From: Symbiobacterium terraclitae
Lineage (GTDB): Bacteria; Bacillota; Sulfobacillia; Symbiobacteriales; Symbiobacteriaceae
Direction of reading: 5' to 3'
Assembly: GCF_017874315.1 (NCBI RefSeq)
Contig: NZ_JAGGLG010000001.1
Coordinates: forward strand, 145,030-209,029
Length of the DNA: 64,000 nt
This document shows positions 49,118 to 57,273 of this stretch, piece by piece. Each line of letters opens with the position of its first letter. Within the stretch, counting starts at the first letter, position 1. The translations under genes and the position numbers were made by a program. A model generated the notes under the pieces. The model was not told the origin of the DNA. It saw only the letters and a list, made by a program, of their open reading frames with translations, and did not search any database.

Positions 49118-51271
49118 TCAGATCCACTTGATCTCCGCCTCGTCCCCGTCGGCCACCGGCGTGACGAACTCGGCGTCTCGCCCGTTGAGCCGCATGATGA
49201 GCTGCCGCATGCCGGGCGGCGGGGTTGTGGCGACCCCGGCAGCCACCAACAGGCTCGCGAAGATCGGCGGCTCGTCGCTGGTGGTGACGGCGATGTGGTC
49301 GTCCGCCCGCAGCGGCTCGTCATGGCCGGCCACCTGCCCGTTCACGCGCACGGTCACGCCCTGGGCCGGCAGCCGGTGCTCCGCGCCGTTTACGCGCACC
49401 CGGACTGCGTGGCCGCCGGCGATGCGGGCCGCCAGCGCGCCGGCCGTGGGCGGTGGGCACGGCTCTACGGTCAGGGAGTCGCCCGGCGCCAGCGGCGACT
49501 CCAGGGCCGCGGGCGTCGCCGGCCGGCCGTTGTGCGATACCAGGTATCGCTGCCAGGTAACAGATTCGGGTTTGCCATTCAGTGTATACGAAATGACCTG
49601 TTGTGCCAACGCATCGCTGAATCCCAGGCAGGCCAGGGCGTCGGATACGGTGCGCAGCGGCCGCACGACCACGGCGTCGTTGTCCTGCAGTTCCCGCTCC
49701 GGGCCCGCCGGCTCGCCGTTCACCGTCACCAGCGGCGGCACGGTCACCGCGTCGCCGTTCAGGACCAGCTCGGTCTGCACGCACGCCTCGGGCGCCACGT
49801 CGGCGACCGTGGCGCGGCCGGGCTCGCCCGGGGTGCCGGGCTCGACCTCGATGCGGTCCTGGTGCTGGACCTGCGCCTCCAGCCCCGCGGCCTCGCCGTT
49901 GACCAGGATGCGCGCCGGCCGGCCGAAGGTCCCGGGCACGATGCGCAGCTCTCCGTTCACGGTGACCGTGAGCCCCTTGCCGATCGTGCCGTGCAGCTCC
50001 CGGATGGAGACGCCCGCCGCGAGCAGCGCGTCCGCCACGGTCAGGCGGTTGGGCCGGAAGAGCCGCACCCCGCGGCCGTTGACGTAGACGTAGGCAAACC
50101 CCAGCGTGGAGTGGTCCCGCGCTGCCACGGCGATGCCGATCGGGGTGATGCAGTCGGGGCCCTTCAGGATGTTCCTGGCCCCCTCCACCCCCGAGATGGC
50201 GTCCCGGCCCCGTACGGCCACGCGCTGGGCGGGCAGGCCGATCTCTGCCGCCAGGCACTCCGTGAGGCTGGGCGTCATGGATCCGCCGCCCACCAGCAGC
50301 ACCGCCTGGGGCGGCTTGCCGCTGTTGAGGGCCAGGATGCGCCGGGCGATCTGGCCGGCCAGCCGCCGGACCGCCGGCTGCAGCGCCTGAACCATCGCCT
50401 CCCGGCTCTCCCGGTGCGTCTGGCCCAGGATGTCGGTGAACTCGACGGACTCGGCCGCGCTGATCTGCCGCTTCACGCGCTCCCCGACCTTGAAGTCCAG
50501 CAGGTAGGCCTCGGAAAGCGCCTCGGTGATCTCGTCGCCTGCGATGGGCACCATGTCGTAGGCCACGACGGCCCCCGCGGCCGTGAGGGCGATGTCCGAC
50601 GTGCCGGCGCCGATGTCCACCAGCGCGAGGTTCAGGTGGCGCATGGACTGCGGCACGGCCACGGTGAGCGCGGCGATGGGTTCCAGCGTGAGGGCGATCA
50701 TCTCGAGCCCGCACCGCTCCACCACCGCCACCAGCGAGTCAACCACGCCGCGGGGCAGGAACGTGGCGATCACGTCGACCTCGGCCACGGTGCCCCGCTG
50801 CCCCACCAAGTTGGCGAGCGGGAACCCGTCCAGCACGCACCGGGTGACCGAGTGGCCGACGTAGTGGTAGTCCTGAGGGCGCTCGCCTTCGCGCAGCACC
50901 TCACTCAGGGCGGTCTGTGCCGCCTGGACGGCTTCCAGTTCGAGGCTGAAGACCTCCTCGGCGGTCAGCTGCGTCAGGCCGGAGAGCTGGCGGACCGCCT
51001 CGCCGCGCACGGTGCGCAGCGCACGGCCGGCCGCCGCGACCGCCACGTCGCGCAGCGGCTCGCGCACGCGGCGCTCCAGCTTCCTCTTCACCTGGGAGAC
51101 GACCTCGGCCACGGCCATGACGTCGTGAATCTGCCCGTCGAGCATCGAGCGCTCCGCGTGCTCCATGACCTCGGCCGCCAGGATCTTGAGCCCCTTGGGT
51201 CCGCTGGTGGTCACCAACCCGGCTACCTTGCGCGTACCGATATCGAGGGTGAGCAGAGCGCGTGACGACAC
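49118..51271 (-). CDS. FtsA-like actin-fold ATPase with long tail of beta-grasp-like repeats
   Basis: A 717-residue protein. Residues 1 to about 375 are FtsA/PilM-like: phosphate-1 loop LLTLDIGTRKVAGLV, ALVDIGAGTSDIALT (phosphate 2), and the adenosine motif AVLLVGGGSMTPSL. The remainder, about 340 residues, holds at least four modules of the form V-N-G-x-x-A ... L-x-x-x-D-x-I-x-V (VNGEAAGLEAQVQHQDRIEV, VNGEPAGPERELQDNDAVVV, VNGQVAGHDEPLRADDHIAV). This pattern recalls ThiS/MoaD-like beta-grasp folds. GTG 51271 follows AAAGGAGGT. True FtsA is about 420 residues and pairs with ftsZ; neither size nor context fits. Role unknown, perhaps membrane- or envelope-associated. Confidence 0.82.
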   Translation of the reverse strand: MSSRALLTLDIGTRKVAGLVTTSGPKGLKILAAEVMEHAERSMLDGQIHDVMAVAEVVSQVKRKLERRVREPLRDVAVAAAGRALRTVRGEAVRQLSGLTQLTAEEVFSLELEAVQAAQTALSEVLREGERPQDYHYVGHSVTRCVLDGFPLANLVGQRGTVAEVDVIATFLPRGVVDSLVAVVERCGLEMIALTLEPIAALTVAVPQSMRHLNLALVDIGAGTSDIALTAAGAVVAYDMVPIAGDEITEALSEAYLLDFKVGERVKRQISAAESVEFTDILGQTHRESREAMVQALQPAVRRLAGQIARRILALNSGKPPQAVLLVGGGSMTPSLTECLAAEIGLPAQRVAVRGRDAISGVEGARNILKGPDCITPIGIAVAARDHSTLGFAYVYVNGRGVRLFRPNRLTVADALLAAGVSIRELHGTIGKGLTVTVNGELRIVPGTFGRPARILVNGEAAGLEAQVQHQDRIEVEPGTPGEPGRATVADVAPEACVQTELVLNGDAVTVPPLVTVNGEPAGPERELQDNDAVVVRPLRTVSDALACLGFSDALAQQVISYTLNGKPESVTWQRYLVSHNGRPATPAALESPLAPGDSLTVEPCPPPTAGALAARIAGGHAVRVRVNGAEHRLPAQGVTVRVNGQVAGHDEPLRADDHIAVTTSDEPPIFASLLVAAGVATTPPPGMRQLIMRLNGRDAEFVTPVADGDEAEIKWI

Positions 51272-51462
51272 CGCTCGGACCTCCTTTGTGGCAAGGTCTT
51301 ACGCTGCACAACGCAAAACATGCCATTGATTCGACAAAGTATCGCTGCGCTCCTTCACCGCATCGGCACGCACGGACAGACGGCGACAATCCCCACCAGA
51401 CCGCAGCAGCAGACATAATGCGCGTCCCGAAGTTGAATACTAGGTGCGTAAAACCGAGGGAG

Positions 51463-51705
51463 GTGGCGCACCGTGGCTCAGTTCACGCCCACCGATCGGG
51501 TTTACCGCATGAGCTCCTGGACCGCTTCAAGTGGGAGGTCGCCCGCCAGGCGGGCCTCGCCGATCAGATCGTGCAAAAGGGCTGGTCCGAGATGAGCTCA
51601 CGCGCCTGTGGCCACATCGGAGGCCGGATCGGCGGTCGCATGGTCAAGGTGATGATCAGGTACGCCGAGCAGGCCCTGGCTGAAGGCTCCGCTGCCATCC
51701 GGTAG
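51463..51705 (+). CDS. Small acid-soluble spore protein (alpha/beta-type)-like, start or frame uncertain
   Basis: About 80 residues with the alpha/beta SASP pattern: LPHELLDRFKWEVARQAGL, then HIGGRIGGRMVKVMIRYAEQALAEG. These proteins coat and protect spore DNA and are cut by the GPR protease. The start is a problem. AGGGAGG at 51457-51463 is ideally spaced for GTG 51473, but that codon is in another frame (MAQFTPTDR...). The SASP frame offers only GTG 51463, inside the ribosome site. A one-base error or mutation near 51494 would join the two into MAQFTPTD...LPHELLDRFK. It diverges from the FtsA-like gene and confirms a spore-forming host. Confidence 0.7.
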   Translation: MAHRGSVHAHRSGLPHELLDRFKWEVARQAGLADQIVQKGWSEMSSRACGHIGGRIGGRMVKVMIRYAEQALAEGSAAIR

Positions 51706-51753
51706 CGGGCCGCCTCACCAGGCGGGGGGCGCGCACCTCGCCGATCACATAAT

Positions 51754-51782
51754 GAACAGGCCGGCGGGAAGCCGGCCTGTTC
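51754..51782. terminator. Bidirectional terminator
   Basis: GAACAGGCCGGC (51754-51765) and GCCGGCCTGTTC (51771-51782) between the SASP-like gene and the convergent TPR gene. Confidence 0.7.
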
Positions 51783-51787
51783 CGCGC

Positions 51788-52999
51788 TCACGCGCCGAGC
51801 GCCTGGTTGTAAGTCTGCAGCGCCTCCTCGGCCCGGCCGAGCCGTTCGAGGCACGCACCGATGGACCAGAGGTGCTGCCGGTTTTGCGGGTCGGTGGCCA
51901 CGGCCAGGCGGTAGGCGTTCAGGGCCTGCTCGTAGCGGCCCAGCGCAAAGTAGCACGCCGCCTGGTTCGCGCGCGCGGCCGCATCGTCAGGCGCCCGCTG
52001 CAGCGCCTCGTCAAAGCAGGCCAGCGCCTCGCGGAACTTCCCCACCTTCATCAGCAGGAGACCCTTGTTGTTGAGCAGGGTGGGGTCGCCCGGCGCCTTC
52101 TGCAGCGCGGTGTCCAGGATGCTGGTCGCCTCCGCGATCATCCCGCCCTCCACCAGGGCGGCGGCCAGGTTCCCCAGGGTGAGCGGCGAGTCCGGCTCCA
52201 GGGCGCTGGCCTGCCGGTAGGACTCGATCGCCTCCCGGGTGCGGCCGGCCCGCATGAGCGTGTAGCCGACGTTGTTGAGCAGCGTCGGATCCGACGGCCG
52301 GAGCCGCACCGCATGCAGCAGGGCACGGAGCGCCTCGGCGGTCTCGCCCGTCTTCTGGAGCGCCAGGCCCAGGTTGGCCCAGACGGCGCCGTCGGTCCGC
52401 AGGAACCGGGCAGCCTTGCGGTAGGCCCGAGCCGCCTCCTCGTGCCGCCCGAGTTCGCTCAGGCAGAGGCCCCGCAGGTTCCAGAGCGCGCCGCTCTTCG
52501 GGCGCCCGGCCAGGGCGCCGTCGATGAACACCAGGGCCTCCTCCGTGCGCCCCTGCGACAGCAGGAGCCGGCCCCGGGCCACCCACAGGTCAGGCATGTC
52601 GGGACGGAGCCGCAGGCCGGCCTCCAGGTGGGCGTGGGCGGCGTCGGTCATCCCCGCCCGCGCCAGCGCCTCGGCGAGCCAGCGGCGCAGGACGGCGTTG
52701 GACCCATCGCGCCGCACCGCCGGCGCCAGGAGTTCCACAGCCTCCTCGGCGCTCGAAGCTGCCGCCGGCACCTGCACGAGCAGCACGCCGAGGCGTGCGC
52801 GCAGATCGAGCCGGTCGGGGTTCGCGGCGACGAGCTTCCGGCAGCGCGCGATGGCGGGGCCGACCCGGCCGGTCCACAGGGACAGCGCAACGAGTGCCCA
52901 TCCCGCCGGTGGGCGCCCGTGCCAGGGGAGAGCCGCCAGGTCCGAGAGCAACCCGGTACCACGCACCCGTGCGGGGACTGGGGTAGCAGCTTCCGTCAT
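51788..52999 (-). CDS. TPR-repeat protein
   Basis: A 403-residue protein built of about ten tetratricopeptide repeats from residue 60 to the end. Typical units are GALWNLRGLCLSELGRHEEA, AVWANLGLALQKTGETAEAL and TLLNNVGYTLMRAGRTREAI. No signal peptide or membrane segment is seen, so it is cytoplasmic. TPR arrays bind partner proteins; the partner is unknown. ATG 52999 has GGGAGG upstream; an in-frame start 60 bases earlier lacks support. Confidence 0.9.
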   Translation of the reverse strand: MTEAATPVPARVRGTGLLSDLAALPWHGRPPAGWALVALSLWTGRVGPAIARCRKLVAANPDRLDLRARLGVLLVQVPAAASSAEEAVELLAPAVRRDGSNAVLRRWLAEALARAGMTDAAHAHLEAGLRLRPDMPDLWVARGRLLLSQGRTEEALVFIDGALAGRPKSGALWNLRGLCLSELGRHEEAARAYRKAARFLRTDGAVWANLGLALQKTGETAEALRALLHAVRLRPSDPTLLNNVGYTLMRAGRTREAIESYRQASALEPDSPLTLGNLAAALVEGGMIAEATSILDTALQKAPGDPTLLNNKGLLLMKVGKFREALACFDEALQRAPDDAAARANQAACYFALGRYEQALNAYRLAVATDPQNRQHLWSIGACLERLGRAEEALQTYNQALGA

Positions 53000-53099
53000 A
53001 GCCGTTGCCTCCCGGTAATGAGACTGCTGCCCCCCATATTTGACCACGGACGGCCCCATTCCTGCCAGTGTTGGTAAAAATCGGTCGACAAGGATGTCG

Positions 53100-54347
53100 T
53101 TATCTGGCTGTAATTGTCGACAGCGCCACTCCCTTTGGCGGTTCGATTCGCTCCAGCGGGGCGACGCGGTAGCCCGCCGCGCGAGCCCTGTCGAGCAGCG
53201 GCGCCACGGCCGCGAGGCCCGCCGGCTCGTCCAGGGGCAGCATCAGCACCGCCCCGGAGTAGAGCGCCCGTCCAGCCAGCTCCGCCAGCCGCTGCGGCCG
53301 CGTATCGGGCTCCAGGAAGAGGGCGGCGTTGGACCAGAGGAGGACGCGCATCCCCTCCTCCTCCGCCAGGGCGACCAGCCTGCGGTCGAACCGGCCCAGG
53401 GGCGGCCGGAACAGCTCTGGCGCCGCGCCCGCGGCGTCGCGGATGGCCTGGCTGGCGCGCCTCAGCTCCTCCCTGGCGTCCGCGGGGCTCATCCGGCGCA
53501 TGTCCACCTCCCGGTACCCGAGGCTGCCTATGGCGTGCCCCGCTGACCGGATGCGCCGGAGGTCGGCGGGACGGGCGAGCGCTTCCTCGCCGGTCACGAA
53601 GAAGGTGGCATGCACCTCGGCCTCCTCCAGGAGGACCAGCAGCGCGTCCAGCGCCTCAGGGGCGGGCAGGTGGTGGAACGTCAGGGCCACCTCGCCCGCC
53701 GGCGCGGCGGGAGCCACGCCGGACTGGTCCCCGCTCGCGGCCTGGTAGATGAGCAGTCCCGATTCGGCCCGTATCGGGCCGGGCCCTTCCGCGCCGTCCG
53801 CCGGGAGGACCGTGCCCGCGTTCGACCGGGCACCCTCCTGTGTGGTTCCGACGGCGGTGGTCGTGGGCCGGGAGTCGCCCGCATCGGCCCGGTCGATCGA
53901 CACGCGAGGGGGCCGGCCGGCGGCAGCCTGCGCCCGTGAGACGCTCTCGCCGACCTGCGTAGAGCCGGCATCGAGGTCCTCACCCCAGGCGCCGGTCCCG
54001 TCCGAGTCAGCGCCAGCGCGAGCCCCTGTCGGAACCTGCGCGCGAAGCGCCCCGATGGTCAGGCGGCCGGCCAGCCCGTCCACCTCGAGCCCGAAGTGGC
54101 GCTGGGCGGCCTTCACCGCGGCCTCGGTCAGCGGTCCGAAGATCCCGTCCACGGGCCCGGGGTCGAACCCGCGCGCGTGCAGCAGTTCCTGCAGCGCTGC
54201 GACCGCCTCGCCGGTGTCGCCGTAGCGCAGGGCGCGCACCTGCACGACCTCGGCGAGCCGCTCCTCAGGCAGGAGCCGGTAGGCGATGGCGGATGCGGGC
54301 AAGGCGGCGAGCAGCGCCAGCGCGACCAGTACGGAGGGATACTTCAT
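53100..54347 (-). CDS. Peptidoglycan-binding and degenerate polysaccharide-deacetylase (NodB-like) protein
   Basis: A 415-residue exported protein. A signal peptide or anchor (VLVALALLAALPASAIA) precedes a peptidoglycan-binding domain of the PG_binding_1 type (about residues 40-100, GDTGEAVAALQELLHARGFDPG ... DGIFGPLTEAAVKAAQ), a low-complexity linker and a NodB-like domain (about 220-400). The catalytic motif TFDDGP reads TFHHLP, and the metal-binding H-x3-H motif reads GHAIGSLGYREVD. Only FRPPLG resembles motif 3. It is therefore probably not an active deacetylase but a wall-binding protein. ATG 54347 follows GAAGGAGG. Confidence 0.85.
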   Translation of the reverse strand: MKYPSVLVALALLAALPASAIAYRLLPEERLAEVVQVRALRYGDTGEAVAALQELLHARGFDPGPVDGIFGPLTEAAVKAAQRHFGLEVDGLAGRLTIGALRAQVPTGARAGADSDGTGAWGEDLDAGSTQVGESVSRAQAAAGRPPRVSIDRADAGDSRPTTTAVGTTQEGARSNAGTVLPADGAEGPGPIRAESGLLIYQAASGDQSGVAPAAPAGEVALTFHHLPAPEALDALLVLLEEAEVHATFFVTGEEALARPADLRRIRSAGHAIGSLGYREVDMRRMSPADAREELRRASQAIRDAAGAAPELFRPPLGRFDRRLVALAEEEGMRVLLWSNAALFLEPDTRPQRLAELAGRALYSGAVLMLPLDEPAGLAAVAPLLDRARAAGYRVAPLERIEPPKGVALSTITAR

Positions 54348-54417
54348 GGGGCGATCCTCCTTCCGGGGGTATCTCACCCATCAGTCTCCCCCGCACGCAC
54401 CTTCTGTAAACCGCCCG

Positions 54418-54810
54418 TCAGCTCCGGCGCAGGTTCACGGCGGCGACTCCCGCCAGCGCGCCGGCGCCCGCGCCCAGGAGGAGGCCCCGCACCGCACCCG
54501 CGATGCCGGGCAGGTCGCGGAAGATGCCGACGAGCACGATGGCCGCGGCGATCAGGGCGATGCCGGCCAGCAGACCGTGGAGGAAGCCCCCCCTCCCGGC
54601 CACCCACGCCGCCCGCAGTCCCGCCAGCCCGGCGGCCACGCCCTGCACCACCAGCGTCCGCCCCGCCTCGGCCTGGGGCGCAGGCGGGAAGCGGAAGTCG
54701 AGAACGCCCAGCACCAGCGCGCTCACCACGAGCAGCAGCAGGCCCCACAGCACCCCGGCGGCCAGTGCCGTCACGTCCACGGCCGGCCCGGTCCCGTCTG
54801 CCCCTCGCAT
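54418..54810 (-). CDS. Small membrane protein, TIGR04086/YrzE-like
   Basis: A 130-residue protein with four membrane spans (VTALAAGVLWGLLLLVVSAL, VVQGVAAGLAGLRAA, LLAGIALIAAAIVLVGIF, LLLGAGAGALAGVAAV) and Gly/Ala-rich helices, as in the YrzE-like family. Function unknown. ATG 54810 has GGGAGATGATG upstream. It lies between the deacetylase-like gene and pssA on the same strand. Confidence 0.75.
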   Translation of the reverse strand: MRGADGTGPAVDVTALAAGVLWGLLLLVVSALVLGVLDFRFPPAPQAEAGRTLVVQGVAAGLAGLRAAWVAGRGGFLHGLLAGIALIAAAIVLVGIFRDLPGIAGAVRGLLLGAGAGALAGVAAVNLRRS

Positions 54811-54944
54811 AGCATCATCTCCCTCGCATGGCTTGACCCATCTATATGGGTGCAGATTGCGGGGTATGCACAGGGGCTGCCTCCTGCGCCGTGGGCCCTG
54901 CCGGTCCACGGTGTGCCTGTGACGACGGGGCGGGTGGGTGCAGC

Positions 54945-55763
54945 TCAGCGGCGGTTCGCCCCGGCCAGCCAGGGCTGCACCTTCTCGTCCCACTTCTTCA
55001 CCACCACGAGCCAGGGGCCGAGCACCACGTAGGCGGTGAGCGGCATCAGGATCACCGCCCAGGGGTTCCAGCCGGCCGCCCAGAGGAGCGCGCCCAGCGC
55101 CACCACCGGGCCCACCACGGGCCAGAACTGGAGCCCGGCGCCCTTGCTGCGCTTCTTGAAGTCGGGGTACGGGATCGACGAGATCATCAGGTACGAGAGC
55201 AGGAGCATCGCCGAGGGGATGACGTGCGGGGCGGGCGCCGCCGTCGTCTCCTGCAGGAAGTAGAAGGCCATCGTCGAGAGCAGCGTCCCCGCGGCCGTGA
55301 TGGGCACGCCGACGAAGTAGCCGCTGGTGGCGATCACGTTGAACCGGGCCAGCCGGAGCGCGCCGCAGAGCGGGAACACGATGGTGACCGCGAGGCCGAA
55401 GTAGCCGAGCTGGTAGAGCGCCATCTGGTGCAGGAGCACCGCGGGGGCCACGCCGAAGGCGACCACGTCGGCCAGGGAGTCCAGCTCCCGGCCGAACTCG
55501 CCGTCGGCCTTCAGCCAGCGGGCCAGGCGGCCGTCCAGGCCGTCCGCCACCAGCGAGCCCACGACCATCAGCGAGGCGAGGCGCCACTCGCCCTGCATGG
55601 TGAGAATCAGGCTGCCGACGCCGAAGGCGAGGTTGGCCAGCGTGAACAGGTGCGGAAGGCTGGAGAGACCCTTGCGGCTCCGCTCCCTGACCCACCGGCC
55701 CCCGCGTACCGCCCGGATCCGCCACCGGTGCCGGTCTCGCTGGTCACCTATGCCGAAGTTCAC
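54945..55763 (-). CDS. pssA: CDP-diacylglycerol-serine O-phosphatidyltransferase
   Basis: A 272-residue integral membrane enzyme making phosphatidylserine from CDP-diacylglycerol and serine. The CDP-alcohol phosphotransferase motif is complete: DGLDGRLARWLK followed by GEFGRELDSLAD near residues 74-99. About eight spans. The N-terminus has an unusual basic stretch of about 30 residues (RDRHRWRIRAVRGGRWVRER). GTG 55763 overlaps the psd stop by four bases (GTGA) and has GGGAGG upstream. Its product is the substrate of Psd, encoded directly before it. Confidence 0.94.
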   Translation of the reverse strand: MNFGIGDQRDRHRWRIRAVRGGRWVRERSRKGLSSLPHLFTLANLAFGVGSLILTMQGEWRLASLMVVGSLVADGLDGRLARWLKADGEFGRELDSLADVVAFGVAPAVLLHQMALYQLGYFGLAVTIVFPLCGALRLARFNVIATSGYFVGVPITAAGTLLSTMAFYFLQETTAAPAPHVIPSAMLLLSYLMISSIPYPDFKKRSKGAGLQFWPVVGPVVALGALLWAAGWNPWAVILMPLTAYVVLGPWLVVVKKWDEKVQPWLAGANRR

Positions 55764-56395
55764 TGCGGTAGCCTCCCTATCACCGTCTTGCCGCCCGCCA
55801 CCCGGTCGCCGGGACCGACCAGCACCTCGCTGCCGGGCGGGAGCCAGAGCTGCGTGCAGGAACCGAACCGGATCAGGCCGAAGCGCTCCCCCCGCTGGAG
55901 GCGGTCGCCCACCTGCGGCCAGGTGATGATGCGCCGGGCCAGGAGCCCCGCCACCTGGCTGACCAGCACCCTGTGCGGCCCGGAGACCAGCCCGAGGTAG
56001 GCTCTCTCGTTCACCTCGCCCACGGTCTCATCCCACGCGGCCAGGAACTGCCCCGGCACGTACTCCCGATAGCGCACCTCGCCGGCCACCGGCGCCCGGT
56101 TGATGTGCACGTCAAACACGGAAAGGAAGATCGAGACGAGGATGGCCCGGCCACCCATGAACCGCGGCTCCTCCACCTCCCGCACGAACATGACCCGGCC
56201 GTCGGCGGGGGAGACCACCAGCCGCTCCCCCTCGGGGATGGGCCGCTCGGGGTCGCGGAAGAACCAGAGGACGAAAAGTGTGAGCAGGGCCGGCAGCAGG
56301 GCCAGGGCCCAGTGGACCAGCAGTGCAAGCAGCGCCAGGATCAGCAGGGCGGCGGCGAACGGCCACCCCTCGCGGGCGATGATCGGTCGTCTCAT
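55760..56395 (-). CDS. psd: Phosphatidylserine decarboxylase (short, archaeal-type)
   Basis: A 211-residue proenzyme converting phosphatidylserine to phosphatidylethanolamine. Two N-terminal spans precede VSPADGRVMFV and FLSVFDVHINRAPVAG, typical of the short PSD subfamily. Self-cleavage at Gly-Ser in RFGSCTQLWLPP near residue 178 yields the pyruvoyl group. ATG 56395 starts the gene; it overlaps pssA by four bases, so the two enzymes are made together. Confidence 0.95.
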   Translation of the reverse strand: MRRPIIAREGWPFAAALLILALLALLVHWALALLPALLTLFVLWFFRDPERPIPEGERLVVSPADGRVMFVREVEEPRFMGGRAILVSIFLSVFDVHINRAPVAGEVRYREYVPGQFLAAWDETVGEVNERAYLGLVSGPHRVLVSQVAGLLARRIITWPQVGDRLQRGERFGLIRFGSCTQLWLPPGSEVLVGPGDRVAGGKTVIGRLPQ

Positions 56396-56448
56396 GCGGG
56401 TACTACTCTCCTAAGAATACATCAATACGGCCCCGGAAGGCAGAATGG

Positions 56449-57219
56449 TCAGAAGGAGATTTCCCAGCTGCGGATGCGCTCAATCTGGTCGTACCGGGTG
56501 AGGTCGAGCTGGATCGGCGTCACGGAGATATAGCCGTCCTCCACCGCCGCCACGTCGGACTCGCGCCCGTTGCTCACCTCGGCGAGTTCCCCGGCCAGCC
56601 AGTAGTACTCCTGGCCCCGCGGATGCACCCGGCGCACCCACTGGTCGCGGTAGAGCCGGCGGCCCACCCGCGTCACCCGCACGCCCTTGATCTCCGACCG
56701 CGGCCGCGCCGGGACGTTGACGTTGAGCAGCGTCCCCTCGGGCAGACCCTCCGCCAGCACCCGCCTGGCGAGCCCGGCGGTGAAGTCGGCGGCCACCGAG
56801 TAGTCCTCAGCCGTGTGCGAGTCCAGCGAGACGGCGATGGCGGGAACCCCCAGGATCGGCCCCTCCAGCGCGGCGGCCACCGTGCCCGAGTAGAAGATGT
56901 CGGTGCCGAGGTTGGCGCCCCGGTTGATGCCGGAGATCACCAGGTCGGGCCTGCGGGGCAGCAGGGCCTCGATGGCCAGCTTGGCGGCGTCGGCGGGCGT
57001 ACCGGTGACGGAGATGCACGGCGCTGTGGCGCCGGGGATGTTCACCCGCACCGGGAAGAGCGGCCGGTACATCGTGATCGCGTGGCCGCTGGCGGAGCGC
57101 TCCCGGTCGGGGGCGACCGCCCAGACCTCCAGCCCCTCCTCCCGCTCCATGCGCGCCCTGAGGGCGTTGATGCCCGGCGCGAAGATCCCGTCGTCGTTGG
57201 TGAGCAGCACCAGCGCCAT
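56449..57219 (-). CDS. surE: 5'-nucleotidase SurE
   Basis: A 256-residue metal-dependent nucleoside-monophosphate phosphatase. The metal site is in LLTNDDGIFAPGINAL (Asp-Asp). SGINRGANLGTDIFYSGTVAAA near residue 92 is the family signature, and PLFPVRVNIPGATAPCISVTGTPADA is also conserved. It acts on nucleotides and in stress survival. ATG 57219 is preceded by GGAGGG. It lies between dinG and psd on the minus strand, with 54-base gaps. Confidence 0.96.
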   Translation of the reverse strand: MALVLLTNDDGIFAPGINALRARMEREEGLEVWAVAPDRERSASGHAITMYRPLFPVRVNIPGATAPCISVTGTPADAAKLAIEALLPRRPDLVISGINRGANLGTDIFYSGTVAAALEGPILGVPAIAVSLDSHTAEDYSVAADFTAGLARRVLAEGLPEGTLLNVNVPARPRSEIKGVRVTRVGRRLYRDQWVRRVHPRGQEYYWLAGELAEVSNGRESDVAAVEDGYISVTPIQLDLTRYDQIERIRSWEISF

Positions 57220-57273
57220 CCACCGTTTCCCTCCGAGCAGAATGCTGTGTTCCGTTAGTCTCCCCTGCGCCCG

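Noticed and set aside
49295..51265. 656-codon frame opposite the FtsA-like gene
   Set aside because: Composition typical of antisense frames in GC-rich DNA; no recognisable motif.
53130..53160. GGTTCGATTC as a tRNA T-arm
   Set aside because: It lies in the coding end of the NodB-like gene and no cloverleaf can be drawn around it.
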